The notes under the pieces were generated by a model that saw nothing but the letters and a program-made list of their open reading frames with translations, searched no databases and had not been told where the DNA came from. From Micromonospora nigra (GTDB lineage: Bacteria > Actinomycetota > Actinomycetes > Mycobacteriales > Micromonosporaceae): a DNA stretch of 64,000 nt. Shown here piece by piece: positions 8,313-16,437 of the stretch; within the stretch, counting starts at the first letter, position 1, and each line of letters starts with the position of its first letter. The translations under genes were made by a program, and so were the position numbers. The stretch covers positions 4,827,501 to 4,891,500 of the forward strand of contig NZ_FMHT01000003.1 in the NCBI RefSeq assembly GCF_900091585.1. Reading direction: 5' to 3'.

Positions 8313-9605
8313 ATGACAGCGCACCTCTCCCGCAGATCCTTGCTGGGCCTGGTCGGCGCGGGCGCCGGCGCGCTCCTGCTCGGCGGCTGCGGCGACGACG
8401 GGTCCGACTCGAACTCCGGATCGCAGACCATCGACTGGTGGCACATCCAGAACACCGAGCCGATGCTGCCCGTCTGGGCTGCCATGGCCAAGGAGTACGA
8501 GACCGCCAAGGGCAACCTCACGGTCGAGATCCAGCCGCTGGAGAACGAGGCGTTCAAGGCCAAGCTGACCACCGCAACCCAGGCCGGGTCCCCGCCGGAC
8601 CTCTTCCAGTCGTGGGGCGGCGGCGTGCTCCGCCAGCAGGTCGACGCCGGGCTGGTCAAGGACATCACCGACGACGTGCAGCCGTGGGTCGGCAACCTGC
8701 TGCCCGTGTCCCTCGAACCGTTCACCGTCGACGGGAGGATCTACGGCATCCCGTTCGACGTGGGCATGGTCGGCTTCTGGTACAACCGCGACCTGTTCGC
8801 CAAGGCCGGCATCGAGGCCCCGCCGAAGAGCTGGGCGGAACTGCTCGGCACCGTCACCCGGATCAAGGCCGCCGGCATCGTTCCCATCGCGCTCGGCGGG
8901 AAGGAGAAGTGGCCGGCCCACTTCTACTGGGCGTACCTGGCCATGCGCATCGGTGGCCTCGACGCGCTGCGCCGCGCCGCCGAGGACAAGAACTTCGACA
9001 CCCCGGACTTCGTCGCCGCCGGTCAGCGACTCAAGGAACTCGTCGATCTGTCACCCTTCCAGAAGGGTTTCCTGGGCGCCGACTACAGCTCCCCGGACGG
9101 GCAGGCCGCCATCATGGGCAACGGCGGCGCGGCCATGGAACTGATGGGCCAGTGGGCGCCGTCGGTGCAGGCGTCGGCCTCGACCGGGAAGAAGGGCCTC
9201 GGTGACCGGCTGGCCTTCTTCCAGTTCCCCGCCGTCGAAGGTGGCAAGGGCACCGTCTCCGAGGTGTTCGGCGGTGGCAACGGCTTCGCCATCGGCCGCA
9301 ACGCCCCCGCCTCCACGGTCGACTTCCTGCGGGTCCTGCTGGAGGTGGAGAACCAGCGAAAGGCCGCCGCGACCGGCGCGGTGCTGCCCACCAACCGGGC
9401 CGCCGCCGACGCCATCGAAGACCCGAACAGCAAGGTCGTGGCCGCGACGCTGGCCAGCGCCACCGGCTTCCAGCTCTACCTCGACCAGGCGTACCCGCCG
9501 GCGGTGGGCCAGCAGGTCAACGACAGCGTGGCCGAGTTGATCGCCGGCTCGAAGAGCCCGGAGCAGATCGTCAAGGACATCACCGCGGTGGCGAAGAGCC
9601 AGTAA
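8313..9605 (+). CDS. Extracellular sugar-binding lipoprotein of ABC importer (xylo-oligosaccharide type)
   Basis: 430 residues from ATG 8313, preceded by AAGGGA; this start puts the signal peptide at the N-terminus (SRRSLLGLVGAGAGALLLGGC), a lipoprotein signal with lipobox LGGC and a twin-arginine pair. The mature part is a class I sugar-binding fold (DWWHIQNTEP, PPDLFQSWGGG, GIPFDVGMVGFWYNRDLF). It should be anchored outside the membrane and deliver oligosaccharides to the two permeases that follow at 55 bp. No ATPase is encoded; such importers in actinobacteria usually share a common MsiK-type ATPase. The ligand is inferred from neighbouring xylanase and xylosidase genes. Confidence 0.92.
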   Translation: MTAHLSRRSLLGLVGAGAGALLLGGCGDDGSDSNSGSQTIDWWHIQNTEPMLPVWAAMAKEYETAKGNLTVEIQPLENEAFKAKLTTATQAGSPPDLFQSWGGGVLRQQVDAGLVKDITDDVQPWVGNLLPVSLEPFTVDGRIYGIPFDVGMVGFWYNRDLFAKAGIEAPPKSWAELLGTVTRIKAAGIVPIALGGKEKWPAHFYWAYLAMRIGGLDALRRAAEDKNFDTPDFVAAGQRLKELVDLSPFQKGFLGADYSSPDGQAAIMGNGGAAMELMGQWAPSVQASASTGKKGLGDRLAFFQFPAVEGGKGTVSEVFGGGNGFAIGRNAPASTVDFLRVLLEVENQRKAAATGAVLPTNRAAADAIEDPNSKVVAATLASATGFQLYLDQAYPPAVGQQVNDSVAELIAGSKSPEQIVKDITAVAKSQ

Positions 9606-9660
9606 CGATGTCGCCCACCCGTACCCGACAGGCCGGGCACGACCGGACGGAGCAGGCACG

Positions 9661-10659
9661 ATGAGCATGTCACCGGCCGCCGGGCTGCGCCACGACGCCC
9701 CGACGTCCCGGCCTCCGACGGCCGCCCCGGCGATCCCGCCCACGCGGGGCCGCCGGGGCGGGTTGTCCCGGCTCGGTACCATCGCGATCTTCCTGGCCCC
9801 GGCCCTGGTGCTGTTCCTGCTCCTGGTGATCGCACCGATCGTCATCGCCGGCTACGCCAGTGTGTTCCGCTGGAACGGCTTCGGGCTGCCCGAGGAGTTC
9901 ATCGGTCTCGACAACTTCACCCGCGCCTTCGGCGACCCCGTCTTCCGGGGCGACCTGTGGCGCGGGGCCGTCCTGATCGGGCTCTCACTGGTCATCCAGT
10001 TGCCCGTGTCGCTGGGGCTGGCGATGCTGCTCAACCAGCCGCTGCGGGGCCGCAGTCTCTACCGGGTGGTGTTCTTCGCCCCGTACGTGCTCTCGGAGGT
10101 CACCACCGCGGTGCTGTTCACCCTGGTGCTGTCCCCGAACCGGGGGCTGGGCGACACGCTGTCGGGGTGGCTGGGCGTGGACGTCGGCGGCGCGGTCTTC
10201 GCCGACCCCGACACGGTGCTGTTCGCGCTGTTCCTGGTCGTGTCCTGGAAGTACTTCGGCTTCCACATGATCCTCTACCTGTCGGGGCGGCAGAACATCC
10301 CACAGGAGTTGACCGAGGCCGCCACCACCGACGGCGCCAGCACCTGGCAGGTCTTCCGGTACGTGACGCTGCCGCTGCTGGGCCCCACCATCCGGATCAG
10401 CGTGTTCCTGTCGGTGATCGGCACGATCCAACTGTTCGACATGGTCTGGGTGCTCACCGGCGGCGGCCCGATCCACGCGTCGGAAACCATGGCGGTGACC
10501 ATGTACCAGTACGGCTTCCGCCGCTTCGAGGTCGGCTACGCCAGCGCGATCAGCATCGTCATGTTCCTGCTCAGTCTCGTCTTCGCGCTGCTCTACCAGC
10601 GTTTCGTCATGCGCCGCGACGTCGAGGGCGCCATCACCACCCGGGGGGTCCAGCGATGA
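9661..10659 (+). CDS. ABC sugar importer permease (MalF type)
   Basis: 332 residues. The cytoplasmic N-terminus is followed by six membrane segments (first IAIFLAPALVLFLLLVIAPI). The EAA loop that docks the ATPase reads EAATTDGASTWQVFRYVTLPLL. ATG 9661 has GGAG 8 bp upstream. It overlaps the next permease gene by 4 bases (ATGA), indicating translational coupling. It forms the membrane channel with that protein for the xylan-locus importer. Confidence 0.93.
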   Translation: MSMSPAAGLRHDAPTSRPPTAAPAIPPTRGRRGGLSRLGTIAIFLAPALVLFLLLVIAPIVIAGYASVFRWNGFGLPEEFIGLDNFTRAFGDPVFRGDLWRGAVLIGLSLVIQLPVSLGLAMLLNQPLRGRSLYRVVFFAPYVLSEVTTAVLFTLVLSPNRGLGDTLSGWLGVDVGGAVFADPDTVLFALFLVVSWKYFGFHMILYLSGRQNIPQELTEAATTDGASTWQVFRYVTLPLLGPTIRISVFLSVIGTIQLFDMVWVLTGGGPIHASETMAVTMYQYGFRRFEVGYASAISIVMFLLSLVFALLYQRFVMRRDVEGAITTRGVQR

Positions 10660-11495
10660 CCAGACCGGCCACCCCCGCCGGGCGGACGCGACACCTGCTG
10701 CTGCACGTCGTGTCCGTCGTGATCGGGGCCCTCATCGTCGTTCCCGTCGGGTTCGGGGTGCTGGGCGGCTTCAAGGACAACGGCCAGCTGTCGGTCAACC
10801 CACTGGGGCTGCCCGACCCCTGGGTGCCGTCGAACTACGTCGACATCCTCGCCTCGGACGTGTTCTGGCGGCAGGTGGGCAACAGCACGCTCATCGCCGT
10901 CGCGACCACCCTCGTGGTGGTGGGCGCCTCGGCGATGGCGGCGTTCGTCTTCGCCCGCTTCGCCTTCCGGGGACGGGAGATGCTGTTCACCCTGTTCGCG
11001 GTGGGCCTGATGTTCCCCTTCGCGGTGGCCATCCTGCCGCTGTTCATCCTGCTGCGCGGCATGGGGCTGCTCGACAACCCGCTCGGTGTGATCCTGCCGC
11101 AGGCGGCCTTCGGGTTGCCGGTCACCATCATCGTGCTGCGGCAGTTCTTCCGGACGATCCCCGCCGAGGTGGAGGAGGCCGCGACGCTCGACGGCTGCTC
11201 CGCCTTCGGGTTCTTCTGGCGGATCCTGCTGCCGATGGCCCGCCCGGCGCTGGCGACCGTGTCGGTACTGGCGATCGTGGCCAGCTGGAACAACTTCATG
11301 CTGCCGCTGGTGGTGTTCACCGACCAGAGCTGGTGGACCCTGCCAGTCGGGGTGCAGGCGTTCCAGGGCCAGTACGCCGACGACACGGCGCGGGTGCTGG
11401 CGTACGTCGTGCTGTCGATGGTCCCGGCGCTGGGCTTCTACGCCGTGGCCGAACGGCAGCTCATCGGCGGCCTTTCCGGCAGTGTCAAGGGCTGA
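10656..11495 (+). CDS. ABC sugar importer permease (MalG type)
   Basis: 279 residues from ATG 10656, inside the stop of the previous gene; the longer reading frame leftward is an overlap artefact. There are six membrane segments, and the EAA motif is EEAATLDGCSAFGFFWRILLP. It is the last gene of the importer operon: the stop codon runs directly into a strong hairpin. It pairs with the MalF-type permease. Confidence 0.93.
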   Translation: MTRPATPAGRTRHLLLHVVSVVIGALIVVPVGFGVLGGFKDNGQLSVNPLGLPDPWVPSNYVDILASDVFWRQVGNSTLIAVATTLVVVGASAMAAFVFARFAFRGREMLFTLFAVGLMFPFAVAILPLFILLRGMGLLDNPLGVILPQAAFGLPVTIIVLRQFFRTIPAEVEEAATLDGCSAFGFFWRILLPMARPALATVSVLAIVASWNNFMLPLVVFTDQSWWTLPVGVQAFQGQYADDTARVLAYVVLSMVPALGFYAVAERQLIGGLSGSVKG

Positions 11496-11547
11496 GGGCC
11501 GAGGGTCCGGTCCACCGGTCGTGCGGTGGACCGGATCCTCGGCCCTC
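11494..11547 (+). terminator. Long hairpin terminator after the importer operon
   Basis: 24-bp stem (11494-11517 with 11524-11547) with one G-U pair and a 6-nt loop. It begins within the permease stop codon and separates the importer operon from the first LacI gene. Confidence 0.8.
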
Positions 11548-11606
11548 GGGCCCCTGGCGCGCGACCTCGCCGTCGATAGGCTCAGGTGACGAGGAAAGGG
11601 CGAGCT

Positions 11607-12638
11607 GTGGCCGTGGACGACAACCGCACCGTGACCATCGCGGCGATCGCACGTCTTGCCGGGGTGTCGGTGCCGACGGTGTCGCGGGTGGTGAACGGGC
11701 GTTCGGATGTGGCTCCGCAGACCCGGGAGCGGGTCGAGGAGTTGTTGGTGCGTCACGGGTACCGGCGTCGGCCGCAGAGTACGCGGGCGAGTTCGGGTCT
11801 GGTGGATCTGGTGTTCAACGATCTGGACAGTCCGTGGGCGGTGGAGATCATCCGTGGGGTGGAGGACGTGGCGCACGCGGCGGGGGTGGGCACGGTCGTG
11901 TCGGCCATCCACCGCCGCACGTCCGCCGCCAAACAGTGGCTCGACAACATCCGGACCCGCTCCACCGAGGGCGTCATCTTCGTGACGTCCACCCTCGAAC
12001 CACCGCAGCAGGCCGAGCTGCGCCGGCTGAACATCCCCGCCGTCATCGTCGACCCGGCCGGCGTACCGTCACAGGAGTCGCCGACGATCGGCGCGACCAA
12101 CTGGGTCGGGAGTCTGCGGGCGACGGAGTATCTGATCGGGTTGGGGCATCGGCGGATCGGTTTCGTGGCGGGTCCGCCGCAGCTGATGTGCAGTCGGGCC
12201 CGGCTGGACGGCTACCGGGCCGCCCTGGAGGCTGCGGGCCTGCCGCTCGACGACGCGCTGATCCGACCGGGGAACTTCTACCACGAGGCCGGCTTCGCCG
12301 CCGGCACGCATCTGCTGGGGCTCTCCGGGCCACCGACGGCGATCTTCGCGTCGAGTGACCAGATGGCGTTGGGGGTGTACGAGGCGGTGCGGCGGCGGGG
12401 GTTGCGGGTGGCCGATGACGTGTCGGTGGTGGGGTTCGACGATCTGCCTGAGGTGCGGTGGTGTTCGCCGCCGTTGACGACGGTGCGTCAGCCGTTGGCG
12501 GAGATGGGGATGTTGGCGGCGCGTACGGTGTTGCGGTTGGCCAACGGGGAGAAGATCGAGAGTCCTCGGGTGGAGTTGGCCACCGAGTTGGTGGTGCGGG
12601 ACAGCGCCGCCCCACCCCGTACCCGCCTGACCGCCTGA
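11607..12638 (+). CDS. LacI family transcriptional regulator, copy 1
   Basis: 343 residues from GTG 11607, which has GGAAAGGG upstream. The LacI head has TIAAIARLAGVSVPTVSRV and hinge-helix residues near 50-60. The sugar-binding core includes GLVDLVFNDLDSPWAVEI and DVSVVGFDDLPEV. It lies after the xylo-oligosaccharide importer and is the likely repressor of that locus. Bases 11661-11916 and 12079-12619 are identical to the next gene at a fixed offset of 1196; only 11917-12078 differ between these blocks. The identical blocks include stretches rich in GTG, TTG and T-ending codons, unlike the C-ending middle. Confidence 0.93.
   Translation: MAVDDNRTVTIAAIARLAGVSVPTVSRVVNGRSDVAPQTRERVEELLVRHGYRRRPQSTRASSGLVDLVFNDLDSPWAVEIIRGVEDVAHAAGVGTVVSAIHRRTSAAKQWLDNIRTRSTEGVIFVTSTLEPPQQAELRRLNIPAVIVDPAGVPSQESPTIGATNWVGSLRATEYLIGLGHRRIGFVAGPPQLMCSRARLDGYRAALEAAGLPLDDALIRPGNFYHEAGFAAGTHLLGLSGPPTAIFASSDQMALGVYEAVRRRGLRVADDVSVVGFDDLPEVRWCSPPLTTVRQPLAEMGMLAARTVLRLANGEKIESPRVELATELVVRDSAAPPRTRLTA
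11661..11916 (+). repeat. Identical block 1 of the LacI pair, first copy
   Basis: 256 bp identical to 12857-13112. It encodes most of the helix-turn-helix, including the recognition helix, the hinge and the first strands of the core domain. Confidence 0.9.
12079..12619 (+). repeat. Identical block 2 of the LacI pair, first copy
   Basis: 541 bp identical to 13275-13815, ending a few codons before the stop of each gene. With block 1 this gives 797 identical bases out of roughly 1030 in each gene. Confidence 0.9.
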
Positions 12639-12676
12639 CCTCGCGCCTGGCCCAACGGGTATCGCCCCCGGGCCTA

Positions 12677-12706
12677 CCTACCGGTAGGCAGGTGAAAGTT
12701 TCGTAC
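12677..12706. promoter_or_regulatory. Operator-like sites between the two LacI genes
   Basis: CCTACCGGTAGG at 12677-12688 is a perfect 12-bp palindrome. TGAAAGTTTCG at 12693-12703 matches the 11-bp core of the xylan operator at 8228-8240 with one mismatch. Both precede the second LacI gene, which suggests auto- or cross-regulation by the LacI pair. Confidence 0.5.
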
Positions 12707-12802
12707 TAGGCTGGGTGCGGGCCGCCGGTGACCGACCGCCGGTCGCGCCGCGTCGAGCACACCCGCCTCGACGCCGTACCGGTATGCGCGAGGGAGCTGT
12801 CC

Positions 12803-13822
12803 GTGGTCGCGAGAGGCACCAGCAGAGTCACCATCGCGACGATCGCCGACCTGGCGGGGGTGTCGGTGCCGACGGTGTCGCGGGTGGTGAACGGGCGTTC
12901 GGATGTGGCTCCGCAGACCCGGGAGCGGGTCGAGGAGTTGTTGGTGCGTCACGGGTACCGGCGTCGGCCGCAGAGTACGCGGGCGAGTTCGGGTCTGGTG
13001 GATCTGGTGTTCAACGATCTGGACAGTCCGTGGGCGGTGGAGATCATCCGTGGGGTGGAGGACGTGGCGCACGCGGCGGGGGTGGGCACGGTCGTGTCGG
13101 CCATCCACCGCCAGACGTCCTCGGCCGCGCAGTGGCTCGAAGGGATGCGTCGACGGGGCACCGAGGGGGCCATCTTCGTGACCTCGAGGGTCGAGCCGCC
13201 CCTGCAGGACGAGCTGCGCCGCCTCGACGTGCCGCTCGTGCTCGTCGACGCCGACGGCGTCCCCCCGCAGCACGCGCCGACGATCGGCGCGACCAACTGG
13301 GTCGGGAGTCTGCGGGCGACGGAGTATCTGATCGGGTTGGGGCATCGGCGGATCGGTTTCGTGGCGGGTCCGCCGCAGCTGATGTGCAGTCGGGCCCGGC
13401 TGGACGGCTACCGGGCCGCCCTGGAGGCTGCGGGCCTGCCGCTCGACGACGCGCTGATCCGACCGGGGAACTTCTACCACGAGGCCGGCTTCGCCGCCGG
13501 CACGCATCTGCTGGGGCTCTCCGGGCCACCGACGGCGATCTTCGCGTCGAGTGACCAGATGGCGTTGGGGGTGTACGAGGCGGTGCGGCGGCGGGGGTTG
13601 CGGGTGGCCGATGACGTGTCGGTGGTGGGGTTCGACGATCTGCCTGAGGTGCGGTGGTGTTCGCCGCCGTTGACGACGGTGCGTCAGCCGTTGGCGGAGA
13701 TGGGGATGTTGGCGGCGCGTACGGTGTTGCGGTTGGCCAACGGGGAGAAGATCGAGAGTCCTCGGGTGGAGTTGGCCACCGAGTTGGTGGTGCGGGACAG
13801 CGCCGCCCCACCCCGCACCTGA
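12803..13822 (+). CDS. LacI family transcriptional regulator, copy 2
   Basis: 339 residues from GTG 12803 with GAGGGAG 6 bp upstream; a GTG 75 bases earlier is open but has no site. The recognition helix and hinge are identical to copy 1, so both should bind the same operator. The middle segment (about 55 residues) differs at about 22 positions, with the same length: for example LDNIRTRSTEG in copy 1 against LEGMRRRGTEG here. This segment lies in the N-terminal subdomain of the sugar-binding core, so the two may respond to different sugars. There is no frameshift or truncation in either gene. Confidence 0.92.
   Translation: MVARGTSRVTIATIADLAGVSVPTVSRVVNGRSDVAPQTRERVEELLVRHGYRRRPQSTRASSGLVDLVFNDLDSPWAVEIIRGVEDVAHAAGVGTVVSAIHRQTSSAAQWLEGMRRRGTEGAIFVTSRVEPPLQDELRRLDVPLVLVDADGVPPQHAPTIGATNWVGSLRATEYLIGLGHRRIGFVAGPPQLMCSRARLDGYRAALEAAGLPLDDALIRPGNFYHEAGFAAGTHLLGLSGPPTAIFASSDQMALGVYEAVRRRGLRVADDVSVVGFDDLPEVRWCSPPLTTVRQPLAEMGMLAARTVLRLANGEKIESPRVELATELVVRDSAAPPRT
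12857..13112 (+). repeat. Identical block 1 of the LacI pair, second copy
   Basis: Identical to 11661-11916 over 256 bp; the boundary at 13112/13113 is sharp. Confidence 0.9.
13275..13815 (+). repeat. Identical block 2 of the LacI pair, second copy
   Basis: Identical to 12079-12619 over 541 bp, with the same offset of 1196 as block 1. Confidence 0.9.
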
Positions 13823-14155
13823 CCTGGCCCGCCCTGCCCAGGTCCTGGCTTCGTACGGCCGGACCGTCAGCTCCGTCGGCCGCGTGATCCGACCGGGAAT
13901 AGACAGCGATAGTTTTCCGGAAGTTGTTGACGGTCGCCGCTGGCGACGCCGACGATGGTGATCGAGGTGATCGCCTGCGTGCCCGGCGTGGGCCTCACCC
14001 ACACCCGTGCGGTCGTCCGGCTCCGACCGTGCGTTCCGGGTGGGCCGCCCTTGCCCGAGAGCGGCCCACCCCACCCGGACCCGTTCTGCCGTGGGCAGAT
14101 CTGCTGTCGGCGGACGGGTACCCACGGCGCGACCGACGGCCGGCACAGTGGCTGC
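13823..14155. other. Intergenic region with operator-like half-site and hairpin
   Basis: No gene is supported. TTCCGGAAGTT near 13915 repeats the core seen at 8092-8102 in the xylan divergent region. A hairpin with an 11-bp perfect stem (14038-14048 with 14061-14071, 12-nt loop) could terminate the second LacI transcript. Confidence 0.45.
14038..14071 (+). terminator. Hairpin, possible terminator after the LacI pair
   Basis: GGGTGGGCCGC pairs perfectly with GCGGCCCACCC across a 12-nt loop. It is about 215 bp past the LacI stop and 85 bp before the next start, so a leader structure is also possible. Confidence 0.4.
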
Positions 14156-15160
14156 ATGCGACTGCTGATGCTGGGCGGAACGGGATTCGTGGGCGGGGCG
14201 ACGGTGACCGAGGCGGTGCGCCGGGGCTGGTCGGTGACGGTGTTCAACCGGGGCCTGCACGGCGGGGTGCCGCCCGGCGTACACCGGTTGCGGGGTGACC
14301 GGACGACACCCGACGGCCTCGCCGCGCTCGCGGACGGCGAGTGGGACGTCACCGTCGACACCTGGGACGGCGCGCCACGGGTGGCGCGCGACGCCGCCCG
14401 GGCCCTCGCCGACCGCGTCGGCCACCACGTGTACGTCTCCAGTGGTTCGGTGTACGCCGAGCCCGTGCATCCCGGCTCCGACGAGGACGCGCCCGTCGTG
14501 GAGGCCGACCCGGGCGCGGAGGACGTGGACTACCCGCGGAGCAAGGCCGGCGCCGAGCGGGCGGTGCGGGACGCCTTCGGTGACCGCGCGACGATCGCCC
14601 GCGCCGGACTGATCCTCGGTCCCGGCGAGGACATCGGCCGGCTGCCCTGGTGGCTGACCCGCATCGCCCGTGGCGGCGACGTGCTCGCGCCGGGCCCCGC
14701 CGACCTGCCGGTGCAGTACGTCGATGTCCGCGACCTGGCCGTCTTCCTGCTCGACCGCGGCGCGAGCGGTGTCGGCGGCACCTTCAACGTGGTGAGCCGA
14801 CCCGGGCACGCCACCATGGGCGGAGTGCTCGACGCGTGCGTCGCGGCCACCGGCTCCGGTGCCCGGCTGCGCTGGACCGCCGCGCAGACGATCCTCGACG
14901 CCGGGGTGGAACCGTGGAACGACCTGCCGATCTGGATCCCTGAGGGGCACCCGTACCGCTGGTTGCAGGAACTCGACGTCGAGCGGGCGTACGCGGCGGG
15001 GCTGTCCTGCCGGCCGGCGGCCGAGACGGTCGCCGACACCTGGACCTGGTTGCGCACGGCGGGTGGGGTGCCACCCCGCGCGGGACGGCCACGACGGGCG
15101 GCCGTCGGGATCGACGCGACCCGAGAGGCCACGCTCCTCGCCGGGAACGGGCCAGGGTAG
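14156..15160 (+). CDS. NAD-dependent epimerase/dehydratase family protein
   Basis: 334 residues from ATG 14156, the start that places the Rossmann motif at the N-terminus (MRLLMLGGTGFVGG, GxxGxxG at residues 7-13). It is an extended short-chain dehydrogenase fold, with YVSSGSVYAE at the usual Ser position and a likely catalytic YPRSK (Tyr/Lys) further on. It resembles the reductase-like group that acts on nucleotide sugars or small carbonyls; the substrate is not evident. The last 30 residues are low-complexity and basic. It is a single gene, convergent with the nitroreductase-like gene 55 bp away. Confidence 0.85.
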   Translation: MRLLMLGGTGFVGGATVTEAVRRGWSVTVFNRGLHGGVPPGVHRLRGDRTTPDGLAALADGEWDVTVDTWDGAPRVARDAARALADRVGHHVYVSSGSVYAEPVHPGSDEDAPVVEADPGAEDVDYPRSKAGAERAVRDAFGDRATIARAGLILGPGEDIGRLPWWLTRIARGGDVLAPGPADLPVQYVDVRDLAVFLLDRGASGVGGTFNVVSRPGHATMGGVLDACVAATGSGARLRWTAAQTILDAGVEPWNDLPIWIPEGHPYRWLQELDVERAYAAGLSCRPAAETVADTWTWLRTAGGVPPRAGRPRRAAVGIDATREATLLAGNGPG

Positions 15161-15215
15161 GCGGTACGGGGGCCGTCGCCGGCACCCGCGGCCAGAGTCC
15201 GACCTGCGGCGGGGG

Positions 15216-16187
15216 TCAGGCCTGCACCGGCACGTCCACCACCTCGTCGACGGCGCGGCGGGGAGTGGGCCAGCCCGGCTGGCCGTAGCCGATGCGCATC
15301 ACCATCTGCGGGGTGCCGAACCGTCCCAGCGACAGCCGGAGCTGGTCCCGCGCCGACGGCACCTCGATCGGCTGGGACAACATCGACGCCGACAGCCCCA
15401 GGTCGGTGGCGGTGAGCAGGATCCGCTGCAACGCCTGGCCGGCGACCACCTGGTCGACGGCGGTGTTGCCGGGGGAGCCGAGCACCGCCACCAGTGGCTC
15501 CGGCTCGAAGTCCCGACCGGGTGCCCGGTTCCGGCCGCCGAAGCCACGGGAGGGCAGAACGTCCTGCGGCTCGGTCTGCGGGCCCCCGGAGGCGGCGGGT
15601 ATCCCGTCGGCGGACTGCTCGGCGCGTACCCAGGCGTCACGTTCCGCCCGGTAGGCTGGGTCGCGTTCCAACACCCGGTGGGCGCTGTGGGCGATCTCGC
15701 CGAACGCGGCGACCGCGCTGACCCCGATCAGCAGTTCCAGCCAGCACTGCTCGGCGCGGGCGGCCTCGCCGAGCCGCCAGCGGGCGTCGGCGGGCACCGG
15801 GTCGGGCCAGAACGGCGCGCGGTTGCTGAACCGACGGGGGATGGCCGCGTGCAGGGCCTGTTCGGCGGGGGTGGGGCGACGCGGCACGTCCGGCAGCAGC
15901 CGGGCCACGACGTCCGGCTCCGCGGGGTACGGGCGCAGCCGGACCGTGGCCGGCGTGCCCGCCACCGCGAGGGCGAGGCGCAGGTTGAACAGCGCCGCCC
16001 CGCAGGCGATCCGGGCACCCCAGCCGCTCGGGTCGGTGGCCGGCAGATGCCGGGTCTGGTCGACGAGGACCTCGATGCCGCCGTCCCGTAGCCGGAACCG
16101 CCACGGCTGGACGTTGTGCAGGGACGGCGCGCGGACCGCGTCGGTCGCGGCGGCCCGCATCTGCTCGACGGTGAAGCCGGTGTCCAT
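15216..16187 (-). CDS. Acg-type FMN-binding protein of nitroreductase fold (first copy)
   Basis: 323 residues. Motifs typical of the mycobacterial Acg/Rv3131 family are present: APSLHNVQPWRFRL near the N-terminus (flavin-binding part), RIACGAALFNLRLAL, and LSASMLSQPIEVPSARDQLR near the C-terminus. These are tandem half-nitroreductase proteins that bind FMN; in mycobacteria several are induced by DosR under hypoxia, and their enzymatic role is unsettled. It diverges from the DosR-like gene across 250 bp that hold two DosR-box-like palindromes, one 72 bp upstream of this start. Confidence 0.88.
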   Translation of the reverse strand: MDTGFTVEQMRAAATDAVRAPSLHNVQPWRFRLRDGGIEVLVDQTRHLPATDPSGWGARIACGAALFNLRLALAVAGTPATVRLRPYPAEPDVVARLLPDVPRRPTPAEQALHAAIPRRFSNRAPFWPDPVPADARWRLGEAARAEQCWLELLIGVSAVAAFGEIAHSAHRVLERDPAYRAERDAWVRAEQSADGIPAASGGPQTEPQDVLPSRGFGGRNRAPGRDFEPEPLVAVLGSPGNTAVDQVVAGQALQRILLTATDLGLSASMLSQPIEVPSARDQLRLSLGRFGTPQMVMRIGYGQPGWPTPRRAVDEVVDVPVQA

Positions 16188-16258
16188 GGTCGTGCTCCTT
16201 CGCGGCTGACTCGCCTGGCTACACCTCCACGGTGCGCCTCAGTCACCCCCGGTGCGCA

Positions 16259-16272
16259 GGGCCGGACGTCCC
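16259..16272. promoter_or_regulatory. DosR-box-like palindrome upstream of the first Acg gene
   Basis: GGGCCGGACGTCCC fits GGG(A/C)C-N4-G(T/G)CCC, the core of the DevR/DosR box (mycobacterial form GGGACTTTAGTCCC). It is 72 bp upstream of the Acg-type start at 16187. Confidence 0.55.
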
Positions 16273-16388
16273 GTCTCCCCGGGCCCCCACGCCCCCCGAG
16301 GTCCCGGATGGCGTTGTGCCACCCGCCACGATCGTCACCCGGGGCTCCCGCGCGGGCGGGCCGTTTCCGCAGTCGGGTGTGCGAGGTG

Positions 16389-16402
16389 GGGACCTTCGGC
16401 CC
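16389..16402. promoter_or_regulatory. DosR-box-like palindrome upstream of the response regulator gene
   Basis: GGGACCTTCGGCCC fits GGGAC-N4-G(T/G)CCC. It lies 36 bp upstream of the DosR-like start, a position that fits autoregulation. Confidence 0.6.
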
Positions 16403-16437
16403 GTGCGGGAGGGGGCCGGACGGGGTAGAAACGAGGG

